Shown: positions 1 to 8,939, counted from the stretch's first letter. The stretch: DNA of 64,000 nt from Brackiella oedipodis DSM 13743 (GCF_000621025.1 NZ_JHZJ01000010.1:1-64000); one strand, 5' to 3'. Translations and numbers: made by a program. The notes: a model not told the origin generated them from the sequence alone.

Positions 1-207
1 TAAATAGTTGTGCACGCAAACTCGTGAAAGTTTGCTTTTGAGCTAACTACCTGTTAGTGCCCACACTTATCGGCTGTTAATTGTTAAAGAACAAAGTGAT
101 TAATAAAGCTATTTACTTTATCAATCGATCTAGATATCGCTTTTAATATCCAGATTAAATTCATTTAATTTCTTTTGCTTAACTGCGCTGTTTGCTCAGC
201 AGCAAAG
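1..207 (-). ncRNA. rRNA operon leader (5' part, runs out of window)
   Basis: Read on the minus strand this stretch has a boxA antitermination element at 81-93 (TGTTCTTTAACAA), followed at once by a GATAAGTGTGGGC block of the type I recall in the pre-16S leaders of beta- and gammaproteobacteria. A small hairpin follows at 16-35 (7-bp stem, 6-nt loop). The 16S gene itself would lie to the left of position 1 and is not in the window. The 5' end near 207 is inferred from the proximal promoter. A 16S-23S spacer also carries boxA, but two strong promoters directly upstream favour the leader. Confidence 0.8.
81..93 (-). promoter_or_regulatory. boxA antitermination element
   Basis: On the minus strand this reads TGTTCTTTAACAA, one base from the E. 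coli rRNA boxA (TGCTCTTTAACAA). It is the binding site for the NusB-NusE antitermination complex that keeps RNA polymerase going through untranslated rRNA. Confidence 0.85.
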
Positions 208-213
208 ATTGAA

Positions 214-242
214 ATTATGACAGCGTTTTAAATCATTGTCAA
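214..242 (-). promoter_or_regulatory. Proximal rRNA promoter
   Basis: Minus-strand sigma-70 promoter: -35 TTGACA at 237-242, a 17-nt spacer and -10 CATAAT at 214-219, with a start expected near 207. Upstream (243-275) is an A/T-tract region fit for an UP element. It reads into the boxA-containing leader. Confidence 0.85.
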
Positions 243-438
243 GGATTTTTTTAAATATTTTAAAAAGTTTTTAAGCGATGTTTATATGTCGTTTAAAAGG
301 CTTTTTAGAATATGGCTAACTTTAAAGTTAACGTAACTAATGTTTAGCGTTTTTTCACACTTATTCTACGTTTACTTTAGTCAGCTTCTCAATCACCACT
401 AGTGGATAACCCCTAGTTGGTTATCAAGAAAGAATGAA

Positions 439-467
439 ATTATGACAGTATTTTTAAAGCTTGGCAA
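439..467 (-). promoter_or_regulatory. Distal rRNA promoter
   Basis: Second minus-strand promoter, 225 bp upstream of the first: -35 TTGCCA at 462-467, 17-nt spacer, -10 CATAAT at 439-444. The bases around the -10 (CTGTCATAATTTCA) are the same in both copies, so this is a tandem P1/P2 pair. A very AT-rich tract at 471-508 lies just upstream, again UP-element-like. Confidence 0.8.
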
Positions 468-680
468 GCCTTTTTAGAAAAAATTTTATATTTTTTTGGT
501 TTTTTTGCACTCGTCTTTTTGAAGTCACGATAAATCAATACGTTAACCATCTGATACAGTTAAGTGTTGTCTGAGCACGGCGTGTTTGGGTCATATGCTA
601 ACTTTATCCAGTTCTCTCTTGTCCCGTGCTATATTGCCTTGTATCTTAGTGTCTTTGTATTTTAGTGATCTTTACCTTTT

Positions 681-1466
681 ATGCCTACCAGTAAATTACC
701 GCAATTAGCGGCCGCCCCCAATCCCTGGATCGCGCTACTCAAAGCCTTGCGTTCGCAATTGCACCCCAAAATGCTATTTGCTGTTTGCCTGCCTATCGTG
801 GTCGGTTTAATCAGCTTATTAATTCTAAGCTTTATTTTATATAGTCCCTTGAATCATTGGTTACTCAATTCTGTGAGCCAGTGGGGTTGGGTGCAATGGC
901 TGATGGCTCACACTGGCGATTTTGCGATTACTGACTGGTTTATCAAAATCATCAGTGGTGTGACAGTCATGGTTTTTAGTGCCATTATTGGCTTTGCGAG
1001 TGCCTCTATCTTTGTGACGCCAATGGCGCTTAACCTCCTGAGTCAGCAAGACTATACCCAGCTCAGCAAGCAAGGCGTTAATGCCAATACCGTCAGCATT
1101 ACTAATGCCATCAAAGTCTCAGCGATTACCATTATTGGCTGGCTACTGACCTTACCGTTTTGGCTAATCCCTTTTATGCCCATCGTACTGAGTGTTTTTT
1201 GGGGGAGCTATGCGTTTTCTCAGATGGGCAAGATCGATGCTATTGTCGAACATGCTAACAAAGCTGAACGTCAATTAATTCTAGACAAATATAACGGTGG
1301 TTTTTGGTTAATTGGTTTGGTGTGTGCCTTGCTGGCGCTGATTCCGTTGGTAGGACTATTAGTTATGCCTGTATACTCCATTTTGGCCAATACCCACTAT
1401 GGCTTAACAGCGCTTGGATTCGAGCGTCAGCTCCGTCAGACTAAAGTCATCGAGGCGGCCAGCTAA
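681..1466 (+). CDS. EI24 domain (CysZ-like) membrane protein
   Basis: A 261-residue polytopic inner-membrane protein with about four to six hydrophobic segments (roughly residues 33-55, 83-110, 140-175 and 205-235). Spacing and sequence resemble the EI24/CysZ family (old DUF540). CysZ of E. coli is a sulfate importer; most betaproteobacterial members have no tested substrate, so sulfate transport is not claimed. No Shine-Dalgarno is obvious before the ATG. The gene stands alone on the plus strand between the rRNA promoters and a shared terminator with ubiX. Confidence 0.75.
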   Translation: MPTSKLPQLAAAPNPWIALLKALRSQLHPKMLFAVCLPIVVGLISLLILSFILYSPLNHWLLNSVSQWGWVQWLMAHTGDFAITDWFIKIISGVTVMVFSAIIGFASASIFVTPMALNLLSQQDYTQLSKQGVNANTVSITNAIKVSAITIIGWLLTLPFWLIPFMPIVLSVFWGSYAFSQMGKIDAIVEHANKAERQLILDKYNGGFWLIGLVCALLALIPLVGLLVMPVYSILANTHYGLTALGFERQLRQTKVIEAAS

Positions 1467-1503
1467 CTACTAGAAAGCTACTAGAAAACCGTCGATTAAC
1501 CAC

Positions 1504-1537
1504 AAAAAAGGTCGCTTATACCACTAAGCGACCTTTT
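1504..1537. terminator. Bidirectional terminator, EI24 gene / ubiX
   Basis: Inverted repeat GGTCGCTTA / TAAGCGACC (arms 1510-1518 and 1525-1533, 6-nt loop), flanked by an A tract on the left and a T tract on the right. It can therefore end transcription from both converging genes. Confidence 0.85.
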
Positions 1538-1546
1538 TGATTTTAG

Positions 1547-2134
1547 TTAGGCACCCTGCCACTCAGGCATATCCGTTTGGATATCAAACAGCGCTAAGAT
1601 TCGTCCTACCGTGTGGTCAATCATCTCTGCCATATCTTTGGGATGCTGATAAAAGGCGGGTAACGGCGGATAAATAATGCCACCCATTTCAGTGACGCTC
1701 GTCATGTTACGCAAATGCGCCAAGTTAAAAGGCGTCTCGCGCACCACCAGCACCAATCGACGCTTTTCTTTGAGGTGTACATCTGCAGCACGCGTGATTA
1801 AATTATCCGATAGGCCAATCGCGGTAGACGCCAAGGTATGCATGGAACACGGCACAATCACCATACCTGCTGTTGCAAAAGCACCACTCGCTAATTTCGC
1901 CCCCACATCTTTGAAGTTGTAGGTGAAATCCGCCAATTTATAAAGCTCATGGCGCCCCATGCCCAGCTCGTATTGCAAATTTAACACACCTGAGGAAGAC
2001 ACCACCAAATGGGTCTCCACCTCAGGTTTGTTTTGTAGCATCTGCAACATACGTACTGCATAAATAGCTCCGGTTGCACCGGTGACAGCGATTACTAAAC
2101 GCTTTTTGGGCAAGTTGGCTCGAGCTAGGGTCAT
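1547..2134 (-). CDS. ubiX: Flavin prenyltransferase UbiX
   Basis: A 195-residue flavoprotein. UbiX attaches a dimethylallyl group to FMN to make the prenyl-FMN cofactor of UbiD decarboxylases, here probably for ubiquinone synthesis. Visible signatures are the N-terminal TGATGAIYA nucleotide-binding loop (residues 18-26), an SSSG stretch and the conserved PCSMHTLA segment. Length matches the family (about 190). It is the last gene of the leftward hemA-prfA-prmC-grxD-ubiX block, 16 bp after grxD, and ends at the shared terminator. Confidence 0.93.
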   Translation of the reverse strand: MTLARANLPKKRLVIAVTGATGAIYAVRMLQMLQNKPEVETHLVVSSSGVLNLQYELGMGRHELYKLADFTYNFKDVGAKLASGAFATAGMVIVPCSMHTLASTAIGLSDNLITRAADVHLKEKRRLVLVVRETPFNLAHLRNMTSVTEMGGIIYPPLPAFYQHPKDMAEMIDHTVGRILALFDIQTDMPEWQGA

Positions 2135-2150
2135 GACTTTATTAACTTAT

Positions 2151-2489
2151 TTATTCGTCGTCGGCACAGGCGCCCGCTGCTTGCAATTCTTTTTTGAGCT
2201 CGCCGCTTTTGGACATTTCATCCATAATATCGACACCGCCGATAAACTCACCTTTGACGTAGAGTTGCGGAATAGTTGGCCAATTTGAGTAGGTTTTGAT
2301 GCCTTCACGCACTTCTGGATCTTCTAAGACATTGACCGTGACTAGTTTACGCACACCATTGGCACGCAACAATTCGATCGCTTTACCAGAAAAACCACAT
2401 TGTGGGAATTGCGCCGTACCCTTCATAAATAATACGACAGGATGCTCGGTCACTGTATTTTTGATGAAATCATTAACGTCTGAACTCAT
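2151..2489 (-). CDS. grxD: Monothiol glutaredoxin GrxD (CGFS type)
   Basis: 112 residues with the monothiol active site CGFS at 31-34, preceded by the KGTxxxPQ motif that contacts glutathione. This class carries [2Fe-2S] clusters as glutathione-bridged dimers and delivers them to target proteins. Length is typical (E. coli GrxD 115). It lies between prmC and ubiX, all leftward. A run of C-terminal acidic residues is ordinary for the family. Confidence 0.95.
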   Translation of the reverse strand: MSSDVNDFIKNTVTEHPVVLFMKGTAQFPQCGFSGKAIELLRANGVRKLVTVNVLEDPEVREGIKTYSNWPTIPQLYVKGEFIGGVDIMDEMSKSGELKKELQAAGACADDE

Positions 2490-2594
2490 AGTTATCCTCT
2501 TTAAAAAACTTATTGCATTGTAAACCTTTTGGCCTTCATATAAACAAAAGCCATAGGTGCTTAACGGTTATGAAATATCGGCTTAATTCGGCAT

Positions 2595-3455
2595 TTATGG
2601 CCGGGTGCCACCACTAATACGTTCAATGCCCGCCAAGTCTTTTTTGCTGCTCACCGCTACGAACCCCTGGGCTTGCAAAAGCGCTCGTACGGCTGGTGCC
2701 TGATCCCAACCATGCTCTAACCACAATTGCCCTTGTGGTGCTAAGTGCTCTTTGGCTTGACACACTAGCTTGCGAATAATCTCTAAACCATCAGCCTGAT
2801 CCGTTAAGGCCAAGCTCGGTTCAAAGCGTAAATCGCCTTTTTGCAGATGCGGATCTCGGGCCGCAATATACGGTGGATTAGAAACAATTAAATTAAAACC
2901 CGCCCTTTCATGCTCATCCTCTAGGCACTGCAAAGCATCTAAGACATCACTTTGCATAAAGTTAACCTCGAGATTCAGTAACTTGGCATTCGCCCGCGCC
3001 ACCGCCAGTGCAACCGTACTTATATCCAATGCCGTCACCCGCGTCTTTGGCGCATAGTATTTGATGGCCAGCGCAATGGCACCACTGCCTGTCCCCACGT
3101 CTAACACCAACAAAGACTGGCCTGAATTTTGCAATTGTTCAATTGATTGTAGGGCTTGCTCGACCAGGGTTTCGGTATCGGGCCTTGGAATTAACACATG
3201 GGGATTAACCATAAAATTTAAACCCATGAATTCACGATAACCCAATAAATACGCCATGGGCTCGCCTTGCGCTCTTCTGGCGTACAAGGCCTCAATCGCT
3301 TGTACCTGAGCCTGAGTCAGCGCATCGGTGTCGTGACTAAACAACCAAGCACGAGGCACCTGCAATACATGCTCCATAATCATGCGCGTTTCGAGCAAGG
3401 GTAAGGGGCTCAGCGCCATTACTTGTTTGACGGTTTGTGGCACAGTTGGGCTCAT
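2595..3455 (-). CDS. prmC: Release factor glutamine methyltransferase PrmC
   Basis: 286 residues. PrmC N5-methylates the glutamine of the GGQ loop in release factors RF1 and RF2. The SAM-binding motif DVGTGSG is at 119-125 and the catalytic NPPY at 193-196. An N-terminal helical domain (about 1-80) binds the release factor. It lies 9 bp downstream of prfA, its substrate gene, the usual pairing. Confidence 0.95.
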   Translation of the reverse strand: MSPTVPQTVKQVMALSPLPLLETRMIMEHVLQVPRAWLFSHDTDALTQAQVQAIEALYARRAQGEPMAYLLGYREFMGLNFMVNPHVLIPRPDTETLVEQALQSIEQLQNSGQSLLVLDVGTGSGAIALAIKYYAPKTRVTALDISTVALAVARANAKLLNLEVNFMQSDVLDALQCLEDEHERAGFNLIVSNPPYIAARDPHLQKGDLRFEPSLALTDQADGLEIIRKLVCQAKEHLAPQGQLWLEHGWDQAPAVRALLQAQGFVAVSSKKDLAGIERISGGTRP

Positions 3456-3464
3456 TGATGGCGT

Positions 3465-4544
3465 TTAATCTTGACCTAATTCTGCCAGTAATTCGGCCTG
3501 TCTTTCGGTCATCAAGGCATCTGTTAATTCGTCTAAACTGCCATCCATAATTTGCTGTAACTTATATAGGGTCAAATTAATGCGATGGTCGGTCACTCGA
3601 CCTTGTGGATAATTGTAGGTGCGAATACGTTCGGAGCGATCGCCACTACCTACTAAGCTTTTTCTTTCGGCCGCTTGTTTTTGTTCTTGTTCTTGACGTT
3701 GCACATCATTAATACGTGCTGCCAAAACACTCATCGCGCGCGCTTTGTTTTTGTGTTGCGAACGATCATCTTGACACTCGGCTACTATCCCCGTAGGAAT
3801 ATGAGTAATACGTACGGCAGAATCGGTTTTGTTAATATGCTGACCCCCGGCACCACTGGCACGGAAGGTATCTATGCGCAGATCGGCTGGATTGAGCACC
3901 ACATCAGCCACCTCATCCGCTTCGGGCAAAACGGCGACCGTGCAGGCTGAGGTATGTACCCGACCCTGCGATTCGGTTTCTGGCACACGCTGTACACGAT
4001 GCGCACCGGACTCGAATTTGAGTCGACCATAGACGCCAGCGCCATCGATACGAGCAATAATTTCTTTGTAGCCGCCCATTTCGGAGGGGTTTTCTGACAT
4101 GATCTCGACTTTCCATTTGTTATTTTCGGCATAGCGGGAATACATGCGGAACAAATCACCACTAAAAATGGCACTTTCGTCACCGCCTGTCCCAGCACGA
4201 ATTTCAAGAAAGACGCTACGACCATCATCTGGATCTTTAGGTAAGAGTTCAATCTGCAAACGAGACTCTAGATCCTCAATCGTTTGTTTGGCTTGTTTGA
4301 ATTCGTCTTCAGCCATTTCTTTGAGCTCAGGATCTGACATCATTTCTTGAGCGGCAGCTTGGTCAGCTTCGGCCTGCTCATAGGCTTTAAAAAGTTGCAC
4401 AATGGGGTCTATCTCGGCGCGTTCTTGTGACAGTTTACGGAATTTATCCATATCTTCCATGGTAGAAGGTTCTGCCAACAAAGCGTCAAGCTCAACAATC
4501 CGTTGTGCCAGTTGCTCTAAGCGACTGCGCATTGATTCTTTCAT
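3465..4544 (-). CDS. prfA: Peptide chain release factor 1
   Basis: 359 residues, equal to the family length. RF1 reads UAA and UAG. The codon-recognition tripeptide PET is at 188-190 (PxT) and the catalytic GGQ at 233-235, with Q235 at the E. coli position. A long helical N-terminal domain (about 1-95) precedes these. The ATG at 4544 gives [12 protein letters not shown], which matches usual RF1 starts. A hairpin separates it from hemA upstream; prmC follows closely. Confidence 0.97.
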   Translation of the reverse strand: MKESMRSRLEQLAQRIVELDALLAEPSTMEDMDKFRKLSQERAEIDPIVQLFKAYEQAEADQAAAQEMMSDPELKEMAEDEFKQAKQTIEDLESRLQIELLPKDPDDGRSVFLEIRAGTGGDESAIFSGDLFRMYSRYAENNKWKVEIMSENPSEMGGYKEIIARIDGAGVYGRLKFESGAHRVQRVPETESQGRVHTSACTVAVLPEADEVADVVLNPADLRIDTFRASGAGGQHINKTDSAVRITHIPTGIVAECQDDRSQHKNKARAMSVLAARINDVQRQEQEQKQAAERKSLVGSGDRSERIRTYNYPQGRVTDHRINLTLYKLQQIMDGSLDELTDALMTERQAELLAELGQD

Positions 4545-4589
4545 AATATTGTTTCTTTATTGTTGTGGAATGAGTAGAAATTAAGAATA

Positions 4590-4619
4590 ATGACTGCTAA
4601 GCGTGTACTTAGCAGTCAT
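4590..4619 (-). terminator. Hairpin between hemA and prfA
   Basis: Perfect 12-bp inverted repeat (ATGACTGCTAAG / CTTAGCAGTCAT) with a 6-nt loop. On the minus strand a T-rich but broken tract (TTATTCTTAATTTC) follows it. It is probably a partial intrinsic terminator after hemA, or an attenuator that lowers read-through into prfA. Confidence 0.65.
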
Positions 4620-4644
4620 CAGAGATAGCAACAGGTTAACACAG

Positions 4645-5925
4645 CTAATGCTGGGTGTTGCGTTCTTGATAGGGGAAAAGCTGTGGTAAGTCTTGTAGCA
4701 ATTGCTCGCGTTCGGGACCTTGAGCGCGTTGAATCGCGGTCAATGGCGCATGCAAATATTTACGAGTCAAGGCCCGCGCGAGTGACTCCAGCACGGCATT
4801 GGGATCCTCGCCTTTGGCGAGCTGTTTACGGGCTTTTTGGAGTTCAGCTTCACGTACTAAATCCGCACCACAGTTGAGGCCTTGGATAACAGGCACCGCA
4901 TGCCGTTGTTGTAACCAAGACATGAAATTCTGGACACGGTGATCAATAATAGATTCGGCTTGAATCACTGCGGCTTGGCGGGACTCATTACCCATTTGCA
5001 CAAAGCGACCGAGATCATCTACAGAATATAAATACACGTCGGCTAATTCGCTGACTTCTGGTTCGATATCGCGTGGCACGGCAAGGTCTATCATGACGAT
5101 GGGTTTGCCGCGTCTAGAACGAATGGTTTTTTGGACCATGCCCAAGCCTAAGATTGGCAAGGAACTGGCCGTACAGGACACAATAATATCGTAATTGGCG
5201 ATTTGCTCTGGTAAGTCAGCCAACTGCATCGTATTAGCATTGAAACGCTCTGCCAATTGTTGCCCTTTTTGGAGGGTTCGATTAGCAATCGTCGCTTGTT
5301 TTGGGTTGCGGGCACAGAAATGTGCGGCGCAAAGCTCAATCATCTCGCCAGCACCAATAAATAAAATATTGGTTTTATCGAGTTTGCCAAATACGCGCTC
5401 AGACAACTTAACGGCGGCGGCCGCCATAGAGACGGATTCTTCACCAATGGCGGTATTGGTGCGAACCTCTTTGGCAACCGAGAACGTTTTTTGGAATAAT
5501 TGGTGTAAGGTGGTTCCTAAGGCGCCTGCCTCTTCGGCGGCCCGTACCGCGGTTTTCATTTGACCGAGAATTTGGGCTTCTCCCAACACCATAGAATCTA
5601 AACCACTCGCCACGCGAAAGGCGTGACGAACCGCATCGGCCTGATTTAATTGATATAAATGTGGCGCCAAAGCCGTAGGGTCTACCGTCTTGTACTCGGC
5701 TAGCCAATCCGGGATTTGCGAAGCAATATCAGGTTTAGCGGCACAGTAAATCTCTGTGCGATTACAGGTAGAAAGAATGGCGACTTCTTGAATGGATTGT
5801 CCAAAGGCGTTACGAATACCGTCTAGGGCTGGTCGCACTAAATCACCAGACATAGCCACCCGCTCGCGCAACGAAACCGGTGCGGAGTGGTGATTAAGTC
5901 CGAATGTTAAAACACCTCCAGTCAT
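4645..5925 (-). CDS. hemA: Glutamyl-tRNA reductase
   Basis: 426 residues. It reduces glutamyl-tRNA(Glu) to glutamate-1-semialdehyde, the first committed step of tetrapyrrole synthesis by the C5 route. The catalytic cysteine is C54 in STCNRTE. The NADPH domain carries IGAGEM (about 191-196), and a C-terminal helical dimerisation domain follows. The partner enzyme hemL starts at 63293 in this window. The start ([16 protein letters not shown]) fits the family. Confidence 0.96.
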   Translation of the reverse strand: MTGGVLTFGLNHHSAPVSLRERVAMSGDLVRPALDGIRNAFGQSIQEVAILSTCNRTEIYCAAKPDIASQIPDWLAEYKTVDPTALAPHLYQLNQADAVRHAFRVASGLDSMVLGEAQILGQMKTAVRAAEEAGALGTTLHQLFQKTFSVAKEVRTNTAIGEESVSMAAAAVKLSERVFGKLDKTNILFIGAGEMIELCAAHFCARNPKQATIANRTLQKGQQLAERFNANTMQLADLPEQIANYDIIVSCTASSLPILGLGMVQKTIRSRRGKPIVMIDLAVPRDIEPEVSELADVYLYSVDDLGRFVQMGNESRQAAVIQAESIIDHRVQNFMSWLQQRHAVPVIQGLNCGADLVREAELQKARKQLAKGEDPNAVLESLARALTRKYLHAPLTAIQRAQGPEREQLLQDLPQLFPYQERNTQH

Positions 5926-5965
5926 GATCTTTTACTTTTTAGTTATTCATTAATAGACAGAGAAC

Positions 5966-5995
5966 ATTATAAAACTTTTTGACAAATCAGACCAA
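5966..5995 (-). promoter_or_regulatory. Candidate hemA promoter
   Basis: On the minus strand, a perfect -10 TATAAT (5966-5971) is preceded by an 18-nt spacer and a weak -35 TTGGTC (5990-5995). It is about 40 bp upstream of the hemA start codon. The -10 is strong and the -35 poor. Confidence 0.5.
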
Positions 5996-6156
5996 ATGCA
6001 CTAGGGATTTCCCGCCTCTATTACCGCTAAGCTTGATTAGTTTAGGATTTTTACAGGTAGTTGTCGCTTTTTAGCAACTACTCGCACTGAGGTTTAGTGA
6101 TGTAGACAAATTTCCAACAACATTTTCTTAAGATTCTATATACGTGCATAAAGGCT

Positions 6157-6184
6157 TTGACAAACCAAAAAATTCTGATATAAT
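6157..6184 (+). promoter_or_regulatory. tRNA-Phe promoter
   Basis: Consensus -35 TTGACA (6157-6162), 16-nt spacer, consensus -10 TATAAT (6179-6184). Transcription should start near 6191, about 7 nt before the tRNA. As expected for a stable-RNA promoter, both hexamers are perfect. Confidence 0.85.
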
Positions 6185-6197
6185 TTTATTTTTTGAT

Positions 6198-6273
6198 GGC
6201 CAGGTAGCTCAGTCGGTAGAGCAGAGGATTGAAAATCCTTGTGTCGGCGGTTCGATTCCGCCCCAGGCCACCA
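6198..6273 (+). tRNA. tRNA-Phe (anticodon GAA)
   Basis: 76 nt with encoded CCA. Acceptor GGCCAGG, D arm GCTC/GAGC, anticodon loop TTGAAAA (GAA), T arm GGCGG-TTCGATT-CCGCC. The 3' acceptor strand reads CCAGGCC, so base pair 5-68 is A-A instead of A-U; the other six pairs are sound. The promoter just upstream is near-consensus. No second tRNA follows. Confidence 0.95.
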
Positions 6274-6646
6274 AAAATTCATTATCCTTTCTATATCTTT
6301 TCAGCAGAGTTCTTTACAGAATTCCTTCATCTTATCTCCTGCTAAACCGCTTCTCATATTATTCTACTTCCCTGCTTATTCCTTTCTCATTTTTCTAGCT
6401 TCATTTTCCCTATTAAGTCTCTGTCTTATTTGTTGATTGTTGGCACTGAACAAGTACACTGAGCCATCCCTCGAGATCAAGCAGCTCTGTTGAACTGACG
6501 TTGTTACTGACTCGGACTTTTACAATTCTCATAAGATCAGTACCTGTTACTGCTTGTTATTGCTTGACATTCGGTCGATTTCTTTAAGTTCTCAATCATT
6601 ATTTGCCGTGTAAAATGAACTTGCTTTAGCTCTCAGAGATTATTTT
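6274..6646. other. Gene-free stretch after tRNA-Phe
   Basis: No credible coding region. Roughly 6285-6435 is strongly pyrimidine-rich on the plus strand (runs such as CCTTTCTATATCTTTTC). Open frames here are a by-product of that bias. I see no clear terminator or integrase-type direct repeat of the tRNA 3' end. Confidence 0.6.
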
Positions 6647-7357
6647 ATGCAAGATACGACTCGCATCCTCATTGTTGAAGACCATTCTGCCTTAGCAGCC
6701 AATCTACAAGAATTTTTTTCGGGCAAAGAATATATCCTCGATTTTGCCTATGACGGTCTGACGGCTTTACATTTAGTGGCCACTCAAGCGTACGATATTG
6801 TTATCCTCGATATTATGTTGCCAGGGGTCTCAGGACTCGACATCTGCCGTCGCCTTCGTGATGACTTAGGTAGCGATGTACCAGTCATCATCATGACCTC
6901 CAAAGACCAATTAGATGATAAGCAGCAGGCCTTTGATCTAGGGGTGGATGATTATCTCACCAAGCCCTTTGATTTACGTGAACTTAAAATGCGCATTAAA
7001 GCCTTATTACGACGACAAGGTGGCGGTCACAAAAAATCCCAAAAACTAGAAGGCGCAGGCTTAGTCCTGGATCTCAACACCTTTGAGCTGAGCAATGATC
7101 AAGGCCAACAAATTGAAATCAAGGGACTATCCGCTAATATTTTTGTGAGTCTCATCAAAGCCTGGCCTAATTTTGTGTCGTATCGACAGCTTATTGATGA
7201 TGTTTGGGGCGAACAAGAAGTCGATATGAATACGGTACGCACCCACGTGTATACCTTGCGCAAACAAATCCAAGATGCTTTTAACTATACCTGTATACGG
7301 ACCTTGCACGGTCGCGGTTACCGTTTAATGACTCGAGAAGATAGCCATGAAGCCTAA
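6647..7357 (+). CDS. OmpR-family response regulator
   Basis: 236 residues. The N-terminal receiver domain (about 6-120) has the acidic pocket ED at 11-12, phospho-acceptor D55 in ILDIMLPG and the conserved lysine in TKPFD. A C-terminal winged-helix DNA-binding domain (about 135-230) ends in the usual RTLHGRGYRL. The histidine kinase overlaps it by 11 bp, so the two are translationally coupled. Targets are unknown. The ArnT-like gene just downstream suggests envelope stress or cationic peptide control, which is inference only. Confidence 0.9.
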   Translation: MQDTTRILIVEDHSALAANLQEFFSGKEYILDFAYDGLTALHLVATQAYDIVILDIMLPGVSGLDICRRLRDDLGSDVPVIIMTSKDQLDDKQQAFDLGVDDYLTKPFDLRELKMRIKALLRRQGGGHKKSQKLEGAGLVLDLNTFELSNDQGQQIEIKGLSANIFVSLIKAWPNFVSYRQLIDDVWGEQEVDMNTVRTHVYTLRKQIQDAFNYTCIRTLHGRGYRLMTREDSHEA

Positions 7358-8609
7358 AAGCATTGCGCACCAAATTTATTTAGCCATTTTGGGGGTGACC
7401 ATATTGTGTCTAGCCGTGATGGTGATCACCGTTTATGTTGTCAATGAAGACCTAGAAGAAACCATGCTCGTACAGGGTTTTGACAATGAAAAACACTTTT
7501 ATTTAAATCACTTTGCTAACCATGGCGAATATGTATGGGAGTCCGAGACCTTAGCCATGGCATTTGTGCCGCATGGCTTCGAACATAAAATACATATACC
7601 CGCTATTTTTGAGGGTTTAGAGCCTGAGCAACGGCTCGAACGCCATCAAGGACAGCAAACCTTTTTGGTAGTGGCTGAACCCACCGATCAAGGTATTTTT
7701 TATCTCGCCAAAAATTCCACACCGTTTGAGCATCGAGTCGATATGTTTAATCGAATTTTGCTTTTGCTCAGCGTAGCACTGGCTTTAGTGAGTATATTGT
7801 TGGCTTGGCTCTGTAGCAAACGTTTGGTACGCCCTCTACAGCATCTGGCCGAGCAAATCAGTCAAACCGGCGCGGCTGCCAATATGCCGCGCTTAAACAC
7901 AAATTATAAAGATACCGAGTTACGCAGAATTGCTGACTCTTTTAATCAATTTCTTGAGCAACTAGAAGAGTTCGTTGCCCGCGAAAATATGTTGCTGGGT
8001 TTTGCTGGCCATGAGCTGCGAACTCCGATTGCGGTCATGTCTGGCGCCCTCGATGTGATCGAAGCGCGTGACAACTTAGCGGCCAACGATCGCATTACCC
8101 TGCAGCGCGTGCGCAATGCCTGCAACGAGATGCAAGACAACGTCAACGTGCTCTTGACGATGGCGCGCAATAAAGCCGCACTAAAACAGCAAGAACAGAT
8201 AGATATCACAGCCCTAATTCATACAATCAGCGAAGATTTACAAAGCCAGAATGCTGACATTTCGACACGACTCATTGTCAATACGCATGCCCCTATGCAC
8301 GTAGAAAGCAATCAAACGCTTATACAAATGCTGTTGCGCAATTTACTACAAAATGCCCTTAACCACACCCCCGGTCATATTTTTGTACAAATTCATCAGG
8401 ACTACCTCGATATTGAGGATGAAGGTCATGGTTTAAGTCCTCAACAACGACAAATGCTACAAAGTAATCGCTTACAACTCGGTCAGCGAGGCACTACCGG
8501 TTTGGGCTTATATATTGTCACTTTATTACTCGAAAAATTGCATTGGCGTTTAACGGTTTTGAATTCCGATCAACAAGGTACTCAGTTGCGGTTAATCCCA
8601 CCACACTAA
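7347..8609 (+). CDS. Sensor histidine kinase
   Basis: 420 residues. Membrane segments at about 11-33 and 135-157 frame a periplasmic sensor loop of about 100 residues. A HAMP-like linker (about 157-210) follows, then the dimerisation domain with phospho-accepting H222 in GHELRTP. The ATPase domain has the N box (NLLQNALNH), G1 (DEGHG) and G2 (GTTGLGLY). It ends soon after G2, as is normal. The ligand is not evident. It is partner of the preceding regulator, overlapping it by 11 bp. Confidence 0.9.
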   Translation: MKPKSIAHQIYLAILGVTILCLAVMVITVYVVNEDLEETMLVQGFDNEKHFYLNHFANHGEYVWESETLAMAFVPHGFEHKIHIPAIFEGLEPEQRLERHQGQQTFLVVAEPTDQGIFYLAKNSTPFEHRVDMFNRILLLLSVALALVSILLAWLCSKRLVRPLQHLAEQISQTGAAANMPRLNTNYKDTELRRIADSFNQFLEQLEEFVARENMLLGFAGHELRTPIAVMSGALDVIEARDNLAANDRITLQRVRNACNEMQDNVNVLLTMARNKAALKQQEQIDITALIHTISEDLQSQNADISTRLIVNTHAPMHVESNQTLIQMLLRNLLQNALNHTPGHIFVQIHQDYLDIEDEGHGLSPQQRQMLQSNRLQLGQRGTTGLGLYIVTLLLEKLHWRLTVLNSDQQGTQLRLIPPH

Positions 8610-8679
8610 CCCTAGCTCTCTGTCATGCCTGCCTACGCTCAGCCCTGACTGAACGTTTTTTCTGTTTTTTATCAAAAAC

Positions 8680-8714
8680 TCAAGCAAATACTGCGGCGTT
8701 TGATATTTGCTTGA
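8680..8714. repeat. Inverted repeat overlapping a candidate promoter
   Basis: Perfect 11-bp arms TCAAGCAAATA (8680-8690) and TATTTGCTTGA (8704-8714) around a 13-nt centre. The right arm overlaps the -35 box of a promoter candidate. It could be an operator or a weak terminator for the kinase gene; no strong T tract follows. Confidence 0.55.
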
Positions 8715-8739
8715 TATTTACTTTAGGTTTGTTTGTTAT
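8711..8739 (+). promoter_or_regulatory. Candidate promoter for the ArnT-like gene
   Basis: -35 TTGATA (8711-8716, 5/6), 17-nt spacer, -10 TGTTAT (8734-8739, 4/6). A start near 8746 would give a leader of about 190 nt, which contains the hairpin at 8884-8910 and an AAGGA ribosome site before 8940. Confidence 0.4.
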
Positions 8740-8883
8740 CACTCTCTCTAAACTGTGTTTGTTTTGTGGCAGTCAATTAATGATGGCATCTCGCTGTCTT
8801 TAGAAAAACTATCAAAAGTGTCATTTTGCATCGCCGTCTATCATTCAAATTGCCTGCCTTGATAATTGATCATCACCCTTGTC

Positions 8884-8910
8884 AAGCCACTGGCTTTCCT
8901 TGAGTGGCTT
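8884..8910 (+). other. Leader hairpin before the ArnT-like gene
   Basis: 8-bp stem AAGCCACT / AGTGGCTT with an 11-nt loop, ending about 30 nt before the start codon. No T tract follows, so it is not a terminator. It may shape or mask the translation start. Confidence 0.4.
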
Positions 8911-8939
8911 CACAGAGTGCAAAGTTACAAGGATCCATC

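Noticed and set aside
6144-6436. Two short plus-strand frames at tRNA-Phe
   Set aside because: Both include tRNA sequence or the pyrimidine tract; no start signal.
8543-8803. 86-codon plus-strand frame after the kinase
   Set aside because: It overlaps the kinase end and spans the inverted repeat and promoter; hydrophobic by base bias, no ribosome site.
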